Source of the DNA: Tetranychus cinnabarinus | Lineage: Eukaryota; Arthropoda; Arachnida; Trombidiformes; Tetranychidae | NCBI GenBank assembly: GCA_022266195.1 | Contig: WHVY01000003.1 | Coordinates: 8,742,001-8,806,000, forward strand | Length of the DNA stretch: 64,000 nt | Direction: 5' to 3' | Shown here: piece after piece, positions 1-11,232 of the stretch | How the letters are laid out: every line of letters starts with the position of its first letter | How positions within the stretch are numbered: the first letter of the stretch is position 1 | Translations under genes and position numbers: made by a program | Notes under the pieces: generated by a model | What the model was told of the DNA's origin: nothing | Database searches by the model: none | What the model saw: the letters and a program-made list of their open reading frames with translations, nothing else

Positions 1-534
1 TGCATCAGAACTGGGCCGCAATTTAATACTGTTAGATGGTCGTTGAACATCAAGTATTCGCTTAACTGAAGGTGAAGAGGTCTTTTCACTTAGAGAAATA
101 GTAGATGATGATTTTGGAATGGTTGGACGTTGAATATTTGTTGACAATGAAACTGTTTGCTGAGGTATTGCATTTTTTTCAGGAAAAGAAAGTCGCTGAA
201 AGACGCTTTCAGAATCAGTCGAAGATGTTGCTGGTTTAACTGGAGAAGTAAAACCAGGAGAACCAGAAGAGTTGACAGCCTTAACTGGCTTAGTAATGGT
301 TCTTTTCAACAATGCGTCATCAAATCTTATGGTTCTAGTGATTGATAAATCACTTTTACCAGCAGCAGTCACATTAACTTTGAGTCGTTCATTCGGGGCA
401 TCACGATCACCATCATTAGATGAAGTGTGTCTCGTTCTTTTGAAATTACCATCATCAATGTCTGAATCTTCCTCGTCGTATAAAAGTTTGTACACTTCAT
501 CCGACGGTCTGGAACAATCTTCATCATCATCCAT
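1..534 (-). CDS. 5' part of an unrecognised acidic/Ser-rich protein (runs off left edge)
   Basis: An open frame begins at an ATG at 534 (minus strand) and stays open for 178 codons to base 1. The gene therefore continues beyond the window, either in the same exon or after a splice outside it. An in-frame TGA lies 27 bases upstream of this ATG, so it is the first possible Met. The protein opens with an acidic stretch (MDDDEDCSRP, then DEEDSDIDDG). A basic patch (FKRTRH) follows, then a long Ser/Thr/Pro-rich, probably disordered segment with several Lys-Arg pairs. No signal peptide or membrane helix is visible. The composition suggests an intracellular, perhaps nuclear, protein. I do not recognise the family. 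The ionotropic receptor's stop lies only 290 bp upstream on the same strand. Confidence 0.75.
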   Translation of the reverse strand, partial: MDDDEDCSRPSDEVYKLLYDEEDSDIDDGNFKRTRHTSSNDGDRDAPNERLKVNVTAAGKSDLSITRTIRFDDALLKRTITKPVKAVNSSGSPGFTSPVKPATSSTDSESVFQRLSFPEKNAIPQQTVSLSTNIQRPTIPKSSSTISLSEKTSSPSVKRILDVQRPSNSIKLRPSSDA

Positions 535-690
535 GATTGCACTTCGAATAGTAGCTTTGAGTCACTTTTACAACTTTTGAATAGAATGAAAGAGAAAACC
601 GTAAACCAAAGCTATTCCTCCACAAAATTGCGCCACCTACACAAATTAAAATCTATGAATTGAAATATAGTGAATTTATAAAACAATAGA

Positions 691-788
691 TGACAGTAAA
701 AGCATTAATTGAGTTGTTTTTCTTGTTTCAGTGATTTTCCCATAACAATAATTGTACAATTAATTTAGACTAATTTAATTAGTGTGAC
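691..788. repeat. Dispersed ~95-bp repeat, copy 1 (just downstream of the IR gene)
   Basis: The block aligns by eye with 3395-3487 in the same orientation. Shared landmarks in order are a GTAAAnGCA run, TTTTCCCAT, AATTAAT..GACT, and TTTAATTAGT.TGAC. It sits 3' of the IR stop codon and may contain that gene's 3' UTR. Confidence 0.5.
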
Positions 789-824
789 AACGATTAAAGC
801 GTATCGAAAACAAAATTTCTTTAG

Positions 825-2159
825 TTAAAAAAACTCTTCAGAAAAGTTAATATTGAAAGTCGTTGCGATGCAAGTTGAAAGAGATCTGCGATAAAGAAAC
901 CGGTGAATGTAAAATTTACATTGTAATACAATGAATGTTGAAACACTTATGATCAGCCCGAAGAAGAAAATAACAAACGGAATTTTCAGGTAAGCCATCG
1001 ATATGGGTATAAATTTGATCTCGGTGGTATCATATTTGTGATTGATACAAGACGGAGCTGCATCAGATTTAAGGAAACATCTTTTGGTTATTTTGTTTAG
1101 AATTCTAGATGAGATGCATCCAGTTTCAAAAGCTGAATAAAGACCAGTCTTTATGGTTTTCATCTTTTTCGCTGAAGCCAGTTTATTCAAGTTGAATCCA
1201 AAGCTACATCTAAACACGGTTTGCTCTGATTTTCTCAAAGGTTCACGCTCTTCTGCTGCTTGATAAAGAAAACAGGCAAAATTTTTGGCCGCATGAAAAT
1301 TGACATCATTGATGCAAGTAACGGTTCCATCTCTTCTCAATGCCTGGTATATTTGCTCATGTGTTGGTATCCCTTGATAGACGTTGTGCTCTATTCTAAC
1401 TTTGCGAACAACAGGATCGAGTGATTTCTGGAATTCACGATTGCATACTGTTGGATAGGCGATTCTCACTGTGAAGTTGTACTTTAAAATATCATGGAAT
1501 GATTCCAATTTAAGATATTCCGAATGCTGTACCAAACCAGTTCGTAGTGAAGCCATTAATAATTTATTCACAAGCAATTGGAAAATAATGAATACCATGA
1601 AAAAAGATTCTTTTTGGATAGCACAGTTTGTAATGTAATTTTGGCCCAAAACGTAATCAAAATGTGACCAAAAGATTTGGACCAAAGAGACGGAGCGTTT
1701 AAATTTGAGGGAAACATTGTTTACCATGATGAAGACGAAAAATGAGCAAACTGTGAGAATCCAAAATGTCCACTGAAATGACGAGAAAAAGTCGAAAAAT
1801 GATGAACTCGTCAAACTCACTTGTAAATTGCTGTTATAAGAAAGGTAACAGTTTTCTTCCATAATTATTGGTGTTAAAGTCAAATTGATTCCGACATGAT
1901 TTAAACCACTGAGACCAACTTTATGGCTAAAGTCTACTTCATTTCTCTGCATCAAAATCAATGAGCCCGTGCAAACTCCATTATCTGCACAGAAATCAAT
2001 TGAGTCTTTAGGACTTAAAACAAAAGTTGTATTCACTTTATTAATGATGAAGTAGTAGAGATTGTAAATGAGAGGCGCTAGAATGCCCGCTACATTATTT
2101 GATTCATCTACATACAAAAAGGGATAAAAGTTGTAAACACCAACTCTAATTGCTTCCAT
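825..2159 (-). CDS. Ionotropic-receptor-like ligand-gated channel (iGluR/IR family), single exon
   Basis: This is a 444-aa intronless frame with the iGluR plan but no N-terminal ATD. An S1 half-domain (about residues 3-100) opens with IRVGVYNFYPF and contains QRNEVDFSHK. That matches the conserved R...(I/V)DFS segment, and R72 sits where many iGluRs bind the ligand carboxylate. The first membrane helix is at about 127-146 (WTFWILTVCSFFVFIMV) and a pore-like segment at about 157-175. A helix at about 185-207 (NKLLMASLRTGL) takes the place of the SYTANLAAFLT motif. An S2 domain follows to about 385, then a last helix at about 388-412. IRs of this layout are protostome chemosensory cation channels in the plasma membrane; ligand specificity cannot be read from the sequence. 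The pore motif is strongly divergent. No clear signal peptide follows ATG 2159, so a short upstream exon is possible. Confidence 0.82.
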   Translation of the reverse strand: MEAIRVGVYNFYPFLYVDESNNVAGILAPLIYNLYYFIINKVNTTFVLSPKDSIDFCADNGVCTGSLILMQRNEVDFSHKVGLSGLNHVGINLTLTPIIMEENCYLSYNSNLQVSLTSSSFFDFFSSFQWTFWILTVCSFFVFIMVNNVSLKFKRSVSLVQIFWSHFDYVLGQNYITNCAIQKESFFMVFIIFQLLVNKLLMASLRTGLVQHSEYLKLESFHDILKYNFTVRIAYPTVCNREFQKSLDPVVRKVRIEHNVYQGIPTHEQIYQALRRDGTVTCINDVNFHAAKNFACFLYQAAEEREPLRKSEQTVFRCSFGFNLNKLASAKKMKTIKTGLYSAFETGCISSRILNKITKRCFLKSDAAPSCINHKYDTTEIKFIPISMAYLKIPFVIFFFGLIISVSTFIVLQCKFYIHRFLYRRSLSTCIATTFNINFSEEFF

Positions 2160-3394
2160 TTTTCTTACAGAATTGTCAATTATAAATCAAAGGAATTGCT
2201 GTTTTGAGTACAAAAAGGATTTACCAAGTAAATGAAAATTCTTTCTTTGAAAGAAAAATATTCAGAAACGTTGTGATATTGTGATAAACGCTAAACTACG
2301 AGACTCAAAAGCTACTAAAATTTTTTTACCAAATGCGTTTTTAAACTTGAAGAATATTCATTTTTAACGATTAAAATCATTCGAATCGATAATTTTTAAA
2401 AACAAATTTTATCACATTTTTAATAGTTTGATCAGTAACGAGTTCGTAAACAGTCTGTAAACAGTATCTTTTCTGCATTCAACACACTTTCAAGCAATTT
2501 ACTTTTCTCATTTAAAATTGTCAATTGTTATTACCCTAAAGTCGATTAGTAACAAAACTAAATGTGTCTATCAATTGTTAGAAATGGCGAATATGATAAC
2601 ATTGAATACTTTAATAGAAGCATAAAATTATAAAGCTCAGAATGATTATTAGATTGTTATTGTGATCAACTGCTAGTGATACCTTGTTTAAAATTTTAAT
2701 ACAGTAAAAGACTTATTATTAGACTTATATCTCTTACATCGATACGAATCATATCAGCTTGAAATGAATTATTGGAAGAGTCATGGAAATTTCAGTGCAT
2801 AGAGAATGGTGTTCAGCATGTATTTTATTTTATAAAAAATGATTATCTATCGATAGTTGGTTCTAAGTTATCCAAACACATTTAATTTGGAATAACAAGC
2901 GATAATTGAACCATGATTTAGTAAGTAGATTGAATAAAACCAAAAAATAGTCCAACCTGGCCCCGAATGCTGATAACATAAGAGCATTTTTACAAACAGA
3001 AATGATTACCAATCATAATTAACATAAGAAAAGGTTTCTGAATGCTTTTGAATTTAGCCACAATTTTGCTAAGAAATTTGGTGACATTGACTTTATGTAT
3101 TATAATAAAATATTGATTAAGACTTTTCTTGCTCTAAGTTGTTGATCTTGAACTTTCATAGATACTCTTAAATAACCTCTGTTTGATTATCGGTTTCCAA
3201 TTGAACTATTAATTTATCCCATTTCATCCTTTCAATATGCATTATTATAATGTATTTTCTGATTATGGAAATGGCTGAGTTCATTCATCTTCCGATAACT
3301 AATTTTCAGTCAAGCATGATGGAGATTCATAGATTCGAGTGCTCGAAGAATAGTGCAAATAAACTATTTCCACCTATTCCCACTATTAGGCACA

Positions 3395-3487
3395 TCACTG
3401 TAAATGCAAAAATTGACATGCTTTTCCTGTTTGATTTATTTTCCCATTGATCTAATTAATCTGGACTGATTTAATTAGTATGACGAG
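3395..3487. repeat. Dispersed ~95-bp repeat, copy 2
   Basis: This is the diverged direct copy of 691-788, with a small deletion before the AATTAAT block. It lies between the IR gene and the ACSL 3' end. One reading is the trace of an old local duplication around the IR gene; no IR coding remnant was recognised beside it. Confidence 0.5.
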
Positions 3488-3666
3488 TTGCTTATTAATT
3501 TTTAGATCTGAATGAAAATAGTAAAATGTACGTAAACTACTCATGTAGTAAATTTTTCAGCTTCTTATTGGATTGGTTTAATTTCAAATTAGAAACAACA
3601 ATTAAGATGCATTAAAGACATTGAAAGCCGAAAAAGAGACAACAAAGTATAGAGCTCAGAATTCGA

Positions 3667-3672
3667 TTTATT
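3667..3672 (-). promoter_or_regulatory. Candidate poly(A) signal of the ACSL gene
   Basis: On the minus strand this reads AATAAA, about 140 nt after the ACSL stop codon. It was identified by motif only. Confidence 0.4.
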
Positions 3673-3813
3673 GGGCTTTAATATTCACAATTTTCTATTG
3701 AAATCAAAAACATGTAAGTAACAAATCAATATACAGTTTAACGGTTAAAGAAAATAAAAACAAAATAGATAATCTCAAGACAATAAGATTAATAAAATAA
3801 TTACATTAAGGGA

Positions 3814-4212
3814 TCAAGCTGATTGAACACTAGAGGTTATTGTATTATACAGTCTATTGATTTCATCAATATAAACCTCTTGAATATTTTTACGCCTAAT
3901 TTTCATGGCTGCTGTCACTAATCCACTATCTGGTGTCCAATCGTCATCGACAAGTAATATCTTGGCTGGTACCTCGGTTCGATTCAGTTTCACCTCGGTT
4001 GCTCGATCGATTAAAATTTTTCTAACCCCATCCAGGATAACAGGATCTTTACAGAGTTGGGAAAGTGTTAAATGTTCTCGGTCATGTTGTTTGGCTAAGC
4101 CTCGAAGAGCTTTTTCATTTGGTACAATGATGGCAATCAAATAGTCATGATAAGAATTACCATAAACACAAATGTTGTCAACAATCGGACAGATTTTTAA
4201 TTCAGTTTCAAT
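3814..4212 (-). CDS. ACSL4-like: ACSL exon 4 (C-terminal domain and stop)
   Basis: Acceptor CATTACAG|ATT in phase 0. It encodes 132 codons beginning IETELKICP and ends with a stop at 3814. It covers the mobile C-terminal subdomain. Confidence 0.92.
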   Translation of the reverse strand: METELKICPIVDNICVYGNSYHDYLIAIIVPNEKALRGLAKQHDREHLTLSQLCKDPVILDGVRKILIDRATEVKLNRTEVPAKILLVDDDWTPDSGLVTAAMKIRRKNIQEVYIDEINRLYNTITSSVQSA

Positions 4213-6340
4213 CTGTAATGAAAAAAGAACAAAAAGTGTTAAGTATTGGCATATTTAAATGTGAGATATTTGGAATTTCGTTGTTATTTCGAGACCAGAA
4301 ATCACTCACCTTTCCAAGTGAAATGTACTCTCCATATTGTAATTTAACCAAATCTTTTTTACGGTCGATTAACTTTATTGTTCCATCAGGATAAATTTCT
4401 CCGATATCTCCGGTGTAAAACCACCTTTTACCATCTTCTACTTTGTAAAATTCATCTGTCATTGCTGGATTCTTGTAATAACCAGCAGTAACACAGTCTC
4501 CACCAATGATGATTTCACCTCGTGGATTTGGTTGATCTCGAGGATGATAATTACCTAAATACATATTAAAAAAGGTAATTATTATTATGATAGATTAGAT
4601 GAAAAATAGATAGTAAGTAGTAATAAGAGTTATAAGAAATTTGGGTTTCGAGGTTATACATTATAACATTATAAAGTATGAAATTTACCTTCATTCCAAT
4701 CTGATAATTTAATTGAGAGTCCATAAAGAGGAGGTCCGATTCGACCAACACTGTAATCATCAAAATCCATGAGCGTGGCTCCTGCTGTAGTTTCAGTTAA
4801 ACCATAACCCGAAATGAGAGTAACATTTAAAGTATTTCGAATAAAATCACAAGTATCTGGAGCTAAGGGGGCACTTCCACAAACCATGTATTCTATTTTT
4901 CCACCCAACATGGCCCTTATCTTGCCACAGATAATTTTGTTCAGTAAAGGAGTTTGGAAACCATTTTTAATCCAGTATTGTTTGTATTCCAAAGCAAACC
5001 TAAAAAAGCTTTTCATGAAAGGTCCCTGAGCATCGATATTTTCAGTCACTGCTTTCTTTATACGGTCCAGAACTAATGGAACAGCTGCTACAATGGTCGG
5101 CTTAAGAACAGGAGCATCACCTCTACAGCCTTTCTTGACCGCTGTTGATTTATCAGTCATGGTATGAGGAGATGAATAACCAATTGGAATACCCATTGCG
5201 ACGAAGAAACTTTCAGCAGCTAATTCAAGAACGTGAGCCAACGGAAGATAGGCCATGTAAACATTATCAGGGGTTAAACTGTGTACAACACCATAGAAAC
5301 CTACCATAGTCGCAATAATATTTTTATGAGTGATAACTACTCCTTTAGGAATACCGGTAGAACCGGAGGTATACATGATGATTGCTTGATCATCGCCTTT
5401 CCTTGGCTCAAATTGAATAGATTGTTTTGATGAAGTACCATTAAGTTCAATTTGAGCAAAGGAAACTAGCTTAATGTTTCCAAAGCCAGTTAGGTCAGGT
5501 TTTTTAGGACCTTCAATGTAAATAATACATTCCAAGTGAGGTAAATTATTGATGATCGACTTTATCTTTGGCAACAAATCATAAGTTGTTACTAAATGTG
5601 TCACTTCAGTTTCATTTATTCCGTGAATCAAAGCTTCCAAACCAAGCGTAGCATAAAGGGTTGCAATACTTGCTCCAAGACGGAATGCCGCCATTGCACT
5701 TAAGAACCATTCTAGCCTAGTCTCGGAAAAAATCATAACAGGCTCACCAGGTTTAAGGCCGCTTAAATACATTCCTCGAGCAACATTAGTAATTCTTTGA
5801 TTTACTTCACTGTAGGTGAACCATTTGAAATCTCCTTGAATCAGTTTACGAAAAACTCTACCATTTGGCTGCTTTTCATCTTCTTCACCAAAAACTTCCC
5901 GAAAACCGAGACACTTTTTATCAGAATATACTTTACAAGTCTTCACGAATAATTCGTCAACAGTTTCTGCATGAAGCATCAAATGATCGGGAGGAGAATC
6001 AGTCCGACGCCATTCTGATTAATGAAAAAAAATCGAGATGAATTAATTCAAGTACATTAAAGTCATTTTTTCTAGGCTTTAAAAGCAAACATAATTTCAT
6101 TTAAATATTCGATATTCATAAGATTGCATAAATAAGTTTTCAAAAGTCTTTACCTGAGTAGCAATTCCCTTCCTTAACTGGTTTTGCTCTAATTTTATCC
6201 CTGGCTCGGGTTCTTTGCCAAGGTTGTTGTACAATTGTGTAAAGGGGTAAAGTCATTAAATCGTAAGCACAGACCACTGTCTTGATCATGCCTAAGGCAA
6301 CCGAGACACCAAGAGAATCAGTCATGTTTCCAGTAGACAT
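3814..6340 (-). CDS. ACSL4-like: Long-chain acyl-CoA synthetase, ACSL3/4 type (complete, four coding exons)
   Basis: The enzyme activates long-chain fatty acids: fatty acid + ATP + CoA gives acyl-CoA + AMP + PPi. It does this at ER, lipid-droplet or related membranes. Exons 6154-6340, 4689-6014, 4310-4554 and 3814-4212 join in consistent phases (1, 1, 0) to a 2157-nt CDS (718 aa), close to vertebrate ACSL3/4. Introns are short (139, 134 and 97 nt) with GT-AG ends. An N-terminal membrane-anchor segment is followed by YTIVQQPW, typical of ACSL3/4. Residues 277-283 are the AMP-binding loop YTSGSTG, 465-470 are GYGLTE, 552-554 are TGD, and 568-586 carry the FACS signature from DRKKDLVKLQ to EYISLGK. 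The C-terminal region keeps ...LTAAMK-type spacing as VTAAMKIRRK. An in-frame TAA sits three codons before ATG 6340, which fixes the start. ACSL3 and ACSL4 cannot be separated by eye. Confidence 0.95.
4310..4554 (-). CDS. ACSL4-like: ACSL exon 3 (TGD and FACS motifs)
   Basis: Acceptor ATGTATTTAG|GT and donor GGAAAG|GTGAGT. It enters in phase 1 and leaves in phase 0. It encodes the catalytic TGD and DRKKD segments. LQYGEY replaces the usual LQ-A/G-GEY. Confidence 0.93.
4689..6014 (-). CDS. ACSL4-like: ACSL exon 2 (most of the AMP-binding domain)
   Basis: Acceptor ATTAATCAG|AA and donor GAATGAAG|GTAAAT, phase 1 in and out. It adds residues 63-504, including WRRTDSPPDHL at the start, YTSGSTG and GYGLTE. 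Confidence 0.93.
6154..6340 (-). CDS. ACSL4-like: ACSL exon 1 (start codon, membrane anchor)
   Basis: Starts at ATG 6340 (AAAATG context) and ends CTCAG|GTAAAG in phase 1. It encodes residues 1-62, with a hydrophobic segment and the YTIVQQPW motif. Confidence 0.9.
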
Positions 6341-9300
6341 TTTAAATTAAAAAACAAAACTGAATGAGGTGATACAAGCTGGTTGAGTAGAGACACGGCT
6401 GATTGACGGGCCAAGTGATTTTGATGAATAAAAGTTGAATTAAGTTTAAATTACAAATGAATTTCTTTGACCTGTGAAAATTTTGATATAGAACGATGAA
6501 AGAGCAAAAATTAGAAGGAGATATTAGAAAAATCTTGATCAAAATATGGAAGGTTGTCCCACACACAAAAGTCGTTCAATTTAAAGAGTTGACAAAAGTC
6601 AAGAATAAAAAGAGAAAATTTGAAGACGCTAACGTAATGGTATCAAAAAAGGGAAAGCATAAAAAAGCATAATAATCAAATCAAAACGAGCAATAAACAA
6701 GAATTCAACCTTCAGATGAAAAACACTATTGAACGAATTACTGTTGAAGCGTGTTTATACTGTGTTTAATAGTGACATAAGGTGACATTAATAACTAGTG
6801 AAAAAGAAGTCTAACAACAAGCAAATCAGAGTAAAAGATGAGTCACAAGATGATTAAGAGTGAACACACAAAATGATAAACAATTAATTTAGTGAAATAT
6901 CAGAAAAAAAGCACCAAATAATAAAAAACAAAATCACAGAATTAACAAATAATGTATGAAAAGTGAAACAACATGTATTTACCAATTAATTGTCCAAAAA
7001 TTGTTAAGTACACTGATGATGAATCAAACAGGGAATCTAAATACGGTTAGAATGAAACAGACATAAAGGTAAAGTTTGAATACGATGCTTGGATAAAATA
7101 TAAATAATGTTGATAATCAGACGTTAGTTAATTGAACAGATATCACATTGGAAAAGTGAAATTATGAGAGACAGAAAAAAGAACGTTGCTCTAACTACAT
7201 CCAAATCATCCACATCAGACTCTCCACAAAACTGATATCACCAGTTTTAGGGGGAAAAATAGGGGGGTTGGTAACATCAGGTGATTATGCAGAGAACCGC
7301 CTTTATTTGAACTGACAGAAAACCTCTTTTAAAGGTTTATTTACTTATACAAGGTGCTGAAGATCAGCCTTCCGTGCGTATTTTTGAATGAATTTTTATA
7401 TAAATAAAACGGGATTTCCTCAAGCTTGCTTTTTCAAGAATGAAAATACTGAGTCCGGAAAGTGGTTATTTCAAATTTTCGCTATAACACAATCTTTCAA
7501 TCTATCAAATCAATGACTGGTTACCAATGAACTTCAATTGCGTATGAAGCTTGTAATTCACAAGAATCCGATTTTTCCTAGTTCCAGTCATTATTCCCAA
7601 AATGTTACAATTACTAACCCAAACAGCGTTTTTTTCTGTGTCATAATCTAGAAATTTCCTGAAAATTTCTATAACTAGACCAACATTTTTACATAGAGTT
7701 AATCATTCATAAACACACTCTATTGTCACAGAGTTGTGCCTTTAAAAGTGACATTTTGAAGGCTCGGTACTGCGATAATACGGTAATCAATACGAAATCA
7801 CGTCAATACGGTAATTGAAGCAGGCTTACTCATCATTTGATGATGCTTTCCATGAAACAATTACATGAGACAAGCAAAATTTTCAATTTTTCCGAAAATT
7901 CAGCTTCATTTTACCACAAAACCTAAACTGGTTTTTATTTTTGCGAAACAGCTTCTGGTTCAATGAGAATAGCTTACTCACCTTTGCTCTTGTTTCATAC
8001 CAGTTTTAGGGGAAAATGAAAAGGGATGTAAACATTCACCGGTAATTAAGCTCCACCTCCTATTACCAGTTTTTAGAAGTGAAAAAGGAGAGCAAGTTTC
8101 GGGACCGGAGCTGAAAGTAAGGAACCGGCTTTTTCCTCCGCTTTTCCAATCTCGTTTTCATTCACTTTTCACCATATTGTTCATTACCAAAATAAACCCA
8201 AGTAAAACCAAATAAACCCAAAAGTCTCTGACCATTTTGTTAATGATTTAAAATATGATTTGTTAAATATTTAAGGAAAAAAACGAAACAATTGAATAAA
8301 TTTAACCATGTTAATCAATCATTTGGTTTGGGTTTACCTACTCTAACTTAGTTACCAAATTGTCTACCGATTTTGCTATCGCTTCAATTGTCTTGATTGT
8401 TGCAGAATGATTCTTTTGTTTACATGGACAACTCAGCATATGCCTTTTTCATGGTAAATTCATGATTATCTTGCATCATTTTATTACATCATTTCAGTTC
8501 TGTATCAGATAGTAATTATTCAACTTTCTTTTGTGATCAAGTCAAAAAGGTTCAACTGTCAAACTCAATAATTACCAATGAATAAACCATTTGCTTAAAT
8601 AATTAATGGTCCATTTTTTTTAATGCTTTTCAAAGTTGTGTGATTAGGTGACATTATTTGAAAAATATTCAGTTTTTTTCTGAGTATTTGAATTATCTTT
8701 TACCAATGTTAATGTCAAACTAATCAATATTACAGTCAAACAATAGACTAAGCAGAAAGTAAATTTTCACTGACAATGAAAGGCAATATTTTTCTTGCCT
8801 GATAAATGAATTCAAAAGAAGACATTGAAATAATCAAATAACAGTTGTTATTAGACGAAAATTTTCCTCAAATTAACTAGATGATAATCTAACTGTTTAC
8901 TTACCAAAAAATACAATAAAAACCAATTTATGATAATTTGAGAGGACCACAAGAATGTACTTGAGGTTCATGATCTAACTGTTTGTAAATTCAAGAGTAA
9001 ATCCACTTTTCCGTTTACAGCGGATATCCACGAAGTGGCTGTTTGCCGGTTTGTAAATTGCTTGGTAGGACATTGTTAATGGTCCGGTCTTTCATTGCCA
9101 CAATCAACCTACCGTTGATCATTTTTAATTGCTGCAATTTAGACAAGCTTTTACTTGTATGTTCATGATAAACACAAGCATTTTCCGCGTCTCTATTGAT
9201 CAAAAAGTACAACTGATTCATTAAAAAATGATGCCTAAATAGACTACCAAGGTTAAGATTATATTATTAAATTAGCTAATTATCTAATTATCTAATTGAT

Positions 9301-11112
9301 GAAACAAATAATACACAGTCTCAAGGTTAGTCTATTTTGATTGTCTAACATGATTCAATCAATTAAAACCGTGTTTACTATAAAATCATTCAACTGCTTT
9401 CTCTTTGGCTTTCTTGTAATTGTTTTGCTTTTTGTCCCGCTATTTCAATCTGGCCAACCCTTGATTAATGAGTAATTAGCATTGTCTATCAGGAAAAAAC
9501 GATGAAGAGACTAATTGAAAAAATAACCTTTAGAATTAAGTTGATTTAGATATGATGTCAACTAGCAATAAACATCACGATATCTGCCATTTATGAATCA
9601 TCTTAATTTCCAATGATAAATTGGTATTTCGTCTTGAATCAAATTCACACAAACATGATATGTGAATAGATTAGGCTTGAGTTCAATTAAATGGAGCTTT
9701 CCATTAATCTAATATCCTGATGTTTCCAATCAGTCGTTGTAATACTGTTAATCAGTCCAATAAATTTTATCGCCAACAATATCAGTTGTTTTTTTGAGTC
9801 GGTTTTGGCGCAACCCATTAATAATGCAGCTCATGTATGGACCAATAAACTAAGTAAGTAAATAGTGTGACACTCTTATTGTTGATTTACAGGAAGATTA
9901 ACCTTGATTAATCAGTCTTTTAAAGGTAATCTCATGATGGTTATCTGTTCCAGGTAAATAGATTGGTACAGCCTAAGGCCAACAACTTGGAGAGAGTGAA
10001 ACTGTGTTCATGAACAAACCATCCACTTCGTTATACAGAATCAGTATCTCCTCCATTTGATCATAGATTTCAATACAATGACACTGAAATAAGAAGGGTG
10101 AAAAAAACAATAGAAAAGTTAAATATGATATCAATTTATGTGATTCATCAAAATATTGTTAGCTTGAAGAGCAACTCTCACCATGAAAATCTGAAGAAGC
10201 CAAACATATAAACAAAACCAGAGATTGGATTACATGATGAAATTTAGTGAGAAAAAGGGCGAATTATTATGATGATGAAAATAGTGGTCTGATGTGGAAT
10301 CAACAAATTATAATAGCGTGATTGTTTTGTTAAACTCAACCCACTTTAATCAGTTGTTTGGAACAGCAAAAATAAACTAATGATGCAATATTCTGTAACC
10401 ACTTTACGCATTCTCTAAGTTATTTTGATAACCGCTTTATTTGAACCTAAAGGATTACCAAATTTATTGTATTTTGTTTAATTTAGACAAAAACTATTTT
10501 TTTGGATAACTGAAGCTTTTTAATTTCTATATGATCGCATATTAATTGATTGTAAACATAAATATACTGGGGTAACCTTATAGCAATCATTGAAGCTTTA
10601 ACATCTGATGTACAGTTTCACGTGAGTGAAAATTGCGCTTCTCAAGGCTTTTGTTTACCCTTCTTTTAATTTTTGTCATTTCAAAAACTTGAAGTATTAT
10701 TAATTGATTTGGATGTTTTGAAAATAAAACCGTTCCAAGATTTTTAACAAGTGTACTTATTGTGATGCATGTGTTCCCTTATTAACTGAGGTTTATTCCA
10801 GTTCAAGAATCCAAAGGATTGTGCATGATTTGTTGAAGGAAAAGTCTTATTTACCTTTATTTCTAGCTTGTTTGTTCTAATTTCAAGAGAGTTCCTTGGT
10901 CTATCATCATGTGTAATAACCTTATCTTGATTTAAATTATAGTAAGATTCAATGTCCAACTCAATTCCAAAGTTTAATCATGAGACAAGAAGAGTCAAAG
11001 GGTTGCTTCTTTCATAGTATTTTATCATATAATAGTAGCATGTATTGAATTATTTGCTTCTTATATTTTGGAGACATTATTAATCTAATATTTTTTTTCC
11101 TTTTTTTACCAG

Positions 11113-11232
11113 ATAAATTTCATCCTCGTGCACATCAATGACACAATAGTCGGAAAGTCTCAACAAGCAGAACAATTAAAGCCTGATGGAATTGGTGATC
11201 TTTGGACTTCTCCATTGCTTTCAACAAGCTGA
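11113..11232 (+). other. Possible plus-strand terminal exon or lncRNA exon
   Basis: A long pyrimidine run ends in TTTTTTTACCAG at 11112, a strong plus-strand splice acceptor. The next 39 codons are open, with balanced composition (for example HINDTIVGKSQQAEQLKPDG), then TGA at 11230. The sequence downstream to about 11650 is less AT-rich than its surroundings. No upstream partner exon was found, so this may be the last exon of an undetected gene, an lncRNA exon, or chance. Confidence 0.2.

Larger units (their letters stand above)
2160..3813. other. Intergenic: IR 5' flank to ACSL 3' flank
   Basis: I see no convincing gene here. A 66-codon plus-strand frame (3250-3450) has no family signature. 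The stretch 3395-3487 is a diverged copy of 691-788 (see repeat entries). The 3' UTR of the ACSL gene should fall in 3670-3813. Confidence 0.5.

Noticed and set aside
9015..9221. 68-codon minus-strand frame in the gene-free gap
   Set aside because: The amino-acid mix looks protein-like, but there is no family match, promoter or splice partner, so it is not called.
10744..10959. Minus-strand frame with a plausible donor (ATAAAG|GTAAAT)
   Set aside because: The upstream acceptor is weak and no partner exon in phase was found. It would also fall downstream of the receptor stop.
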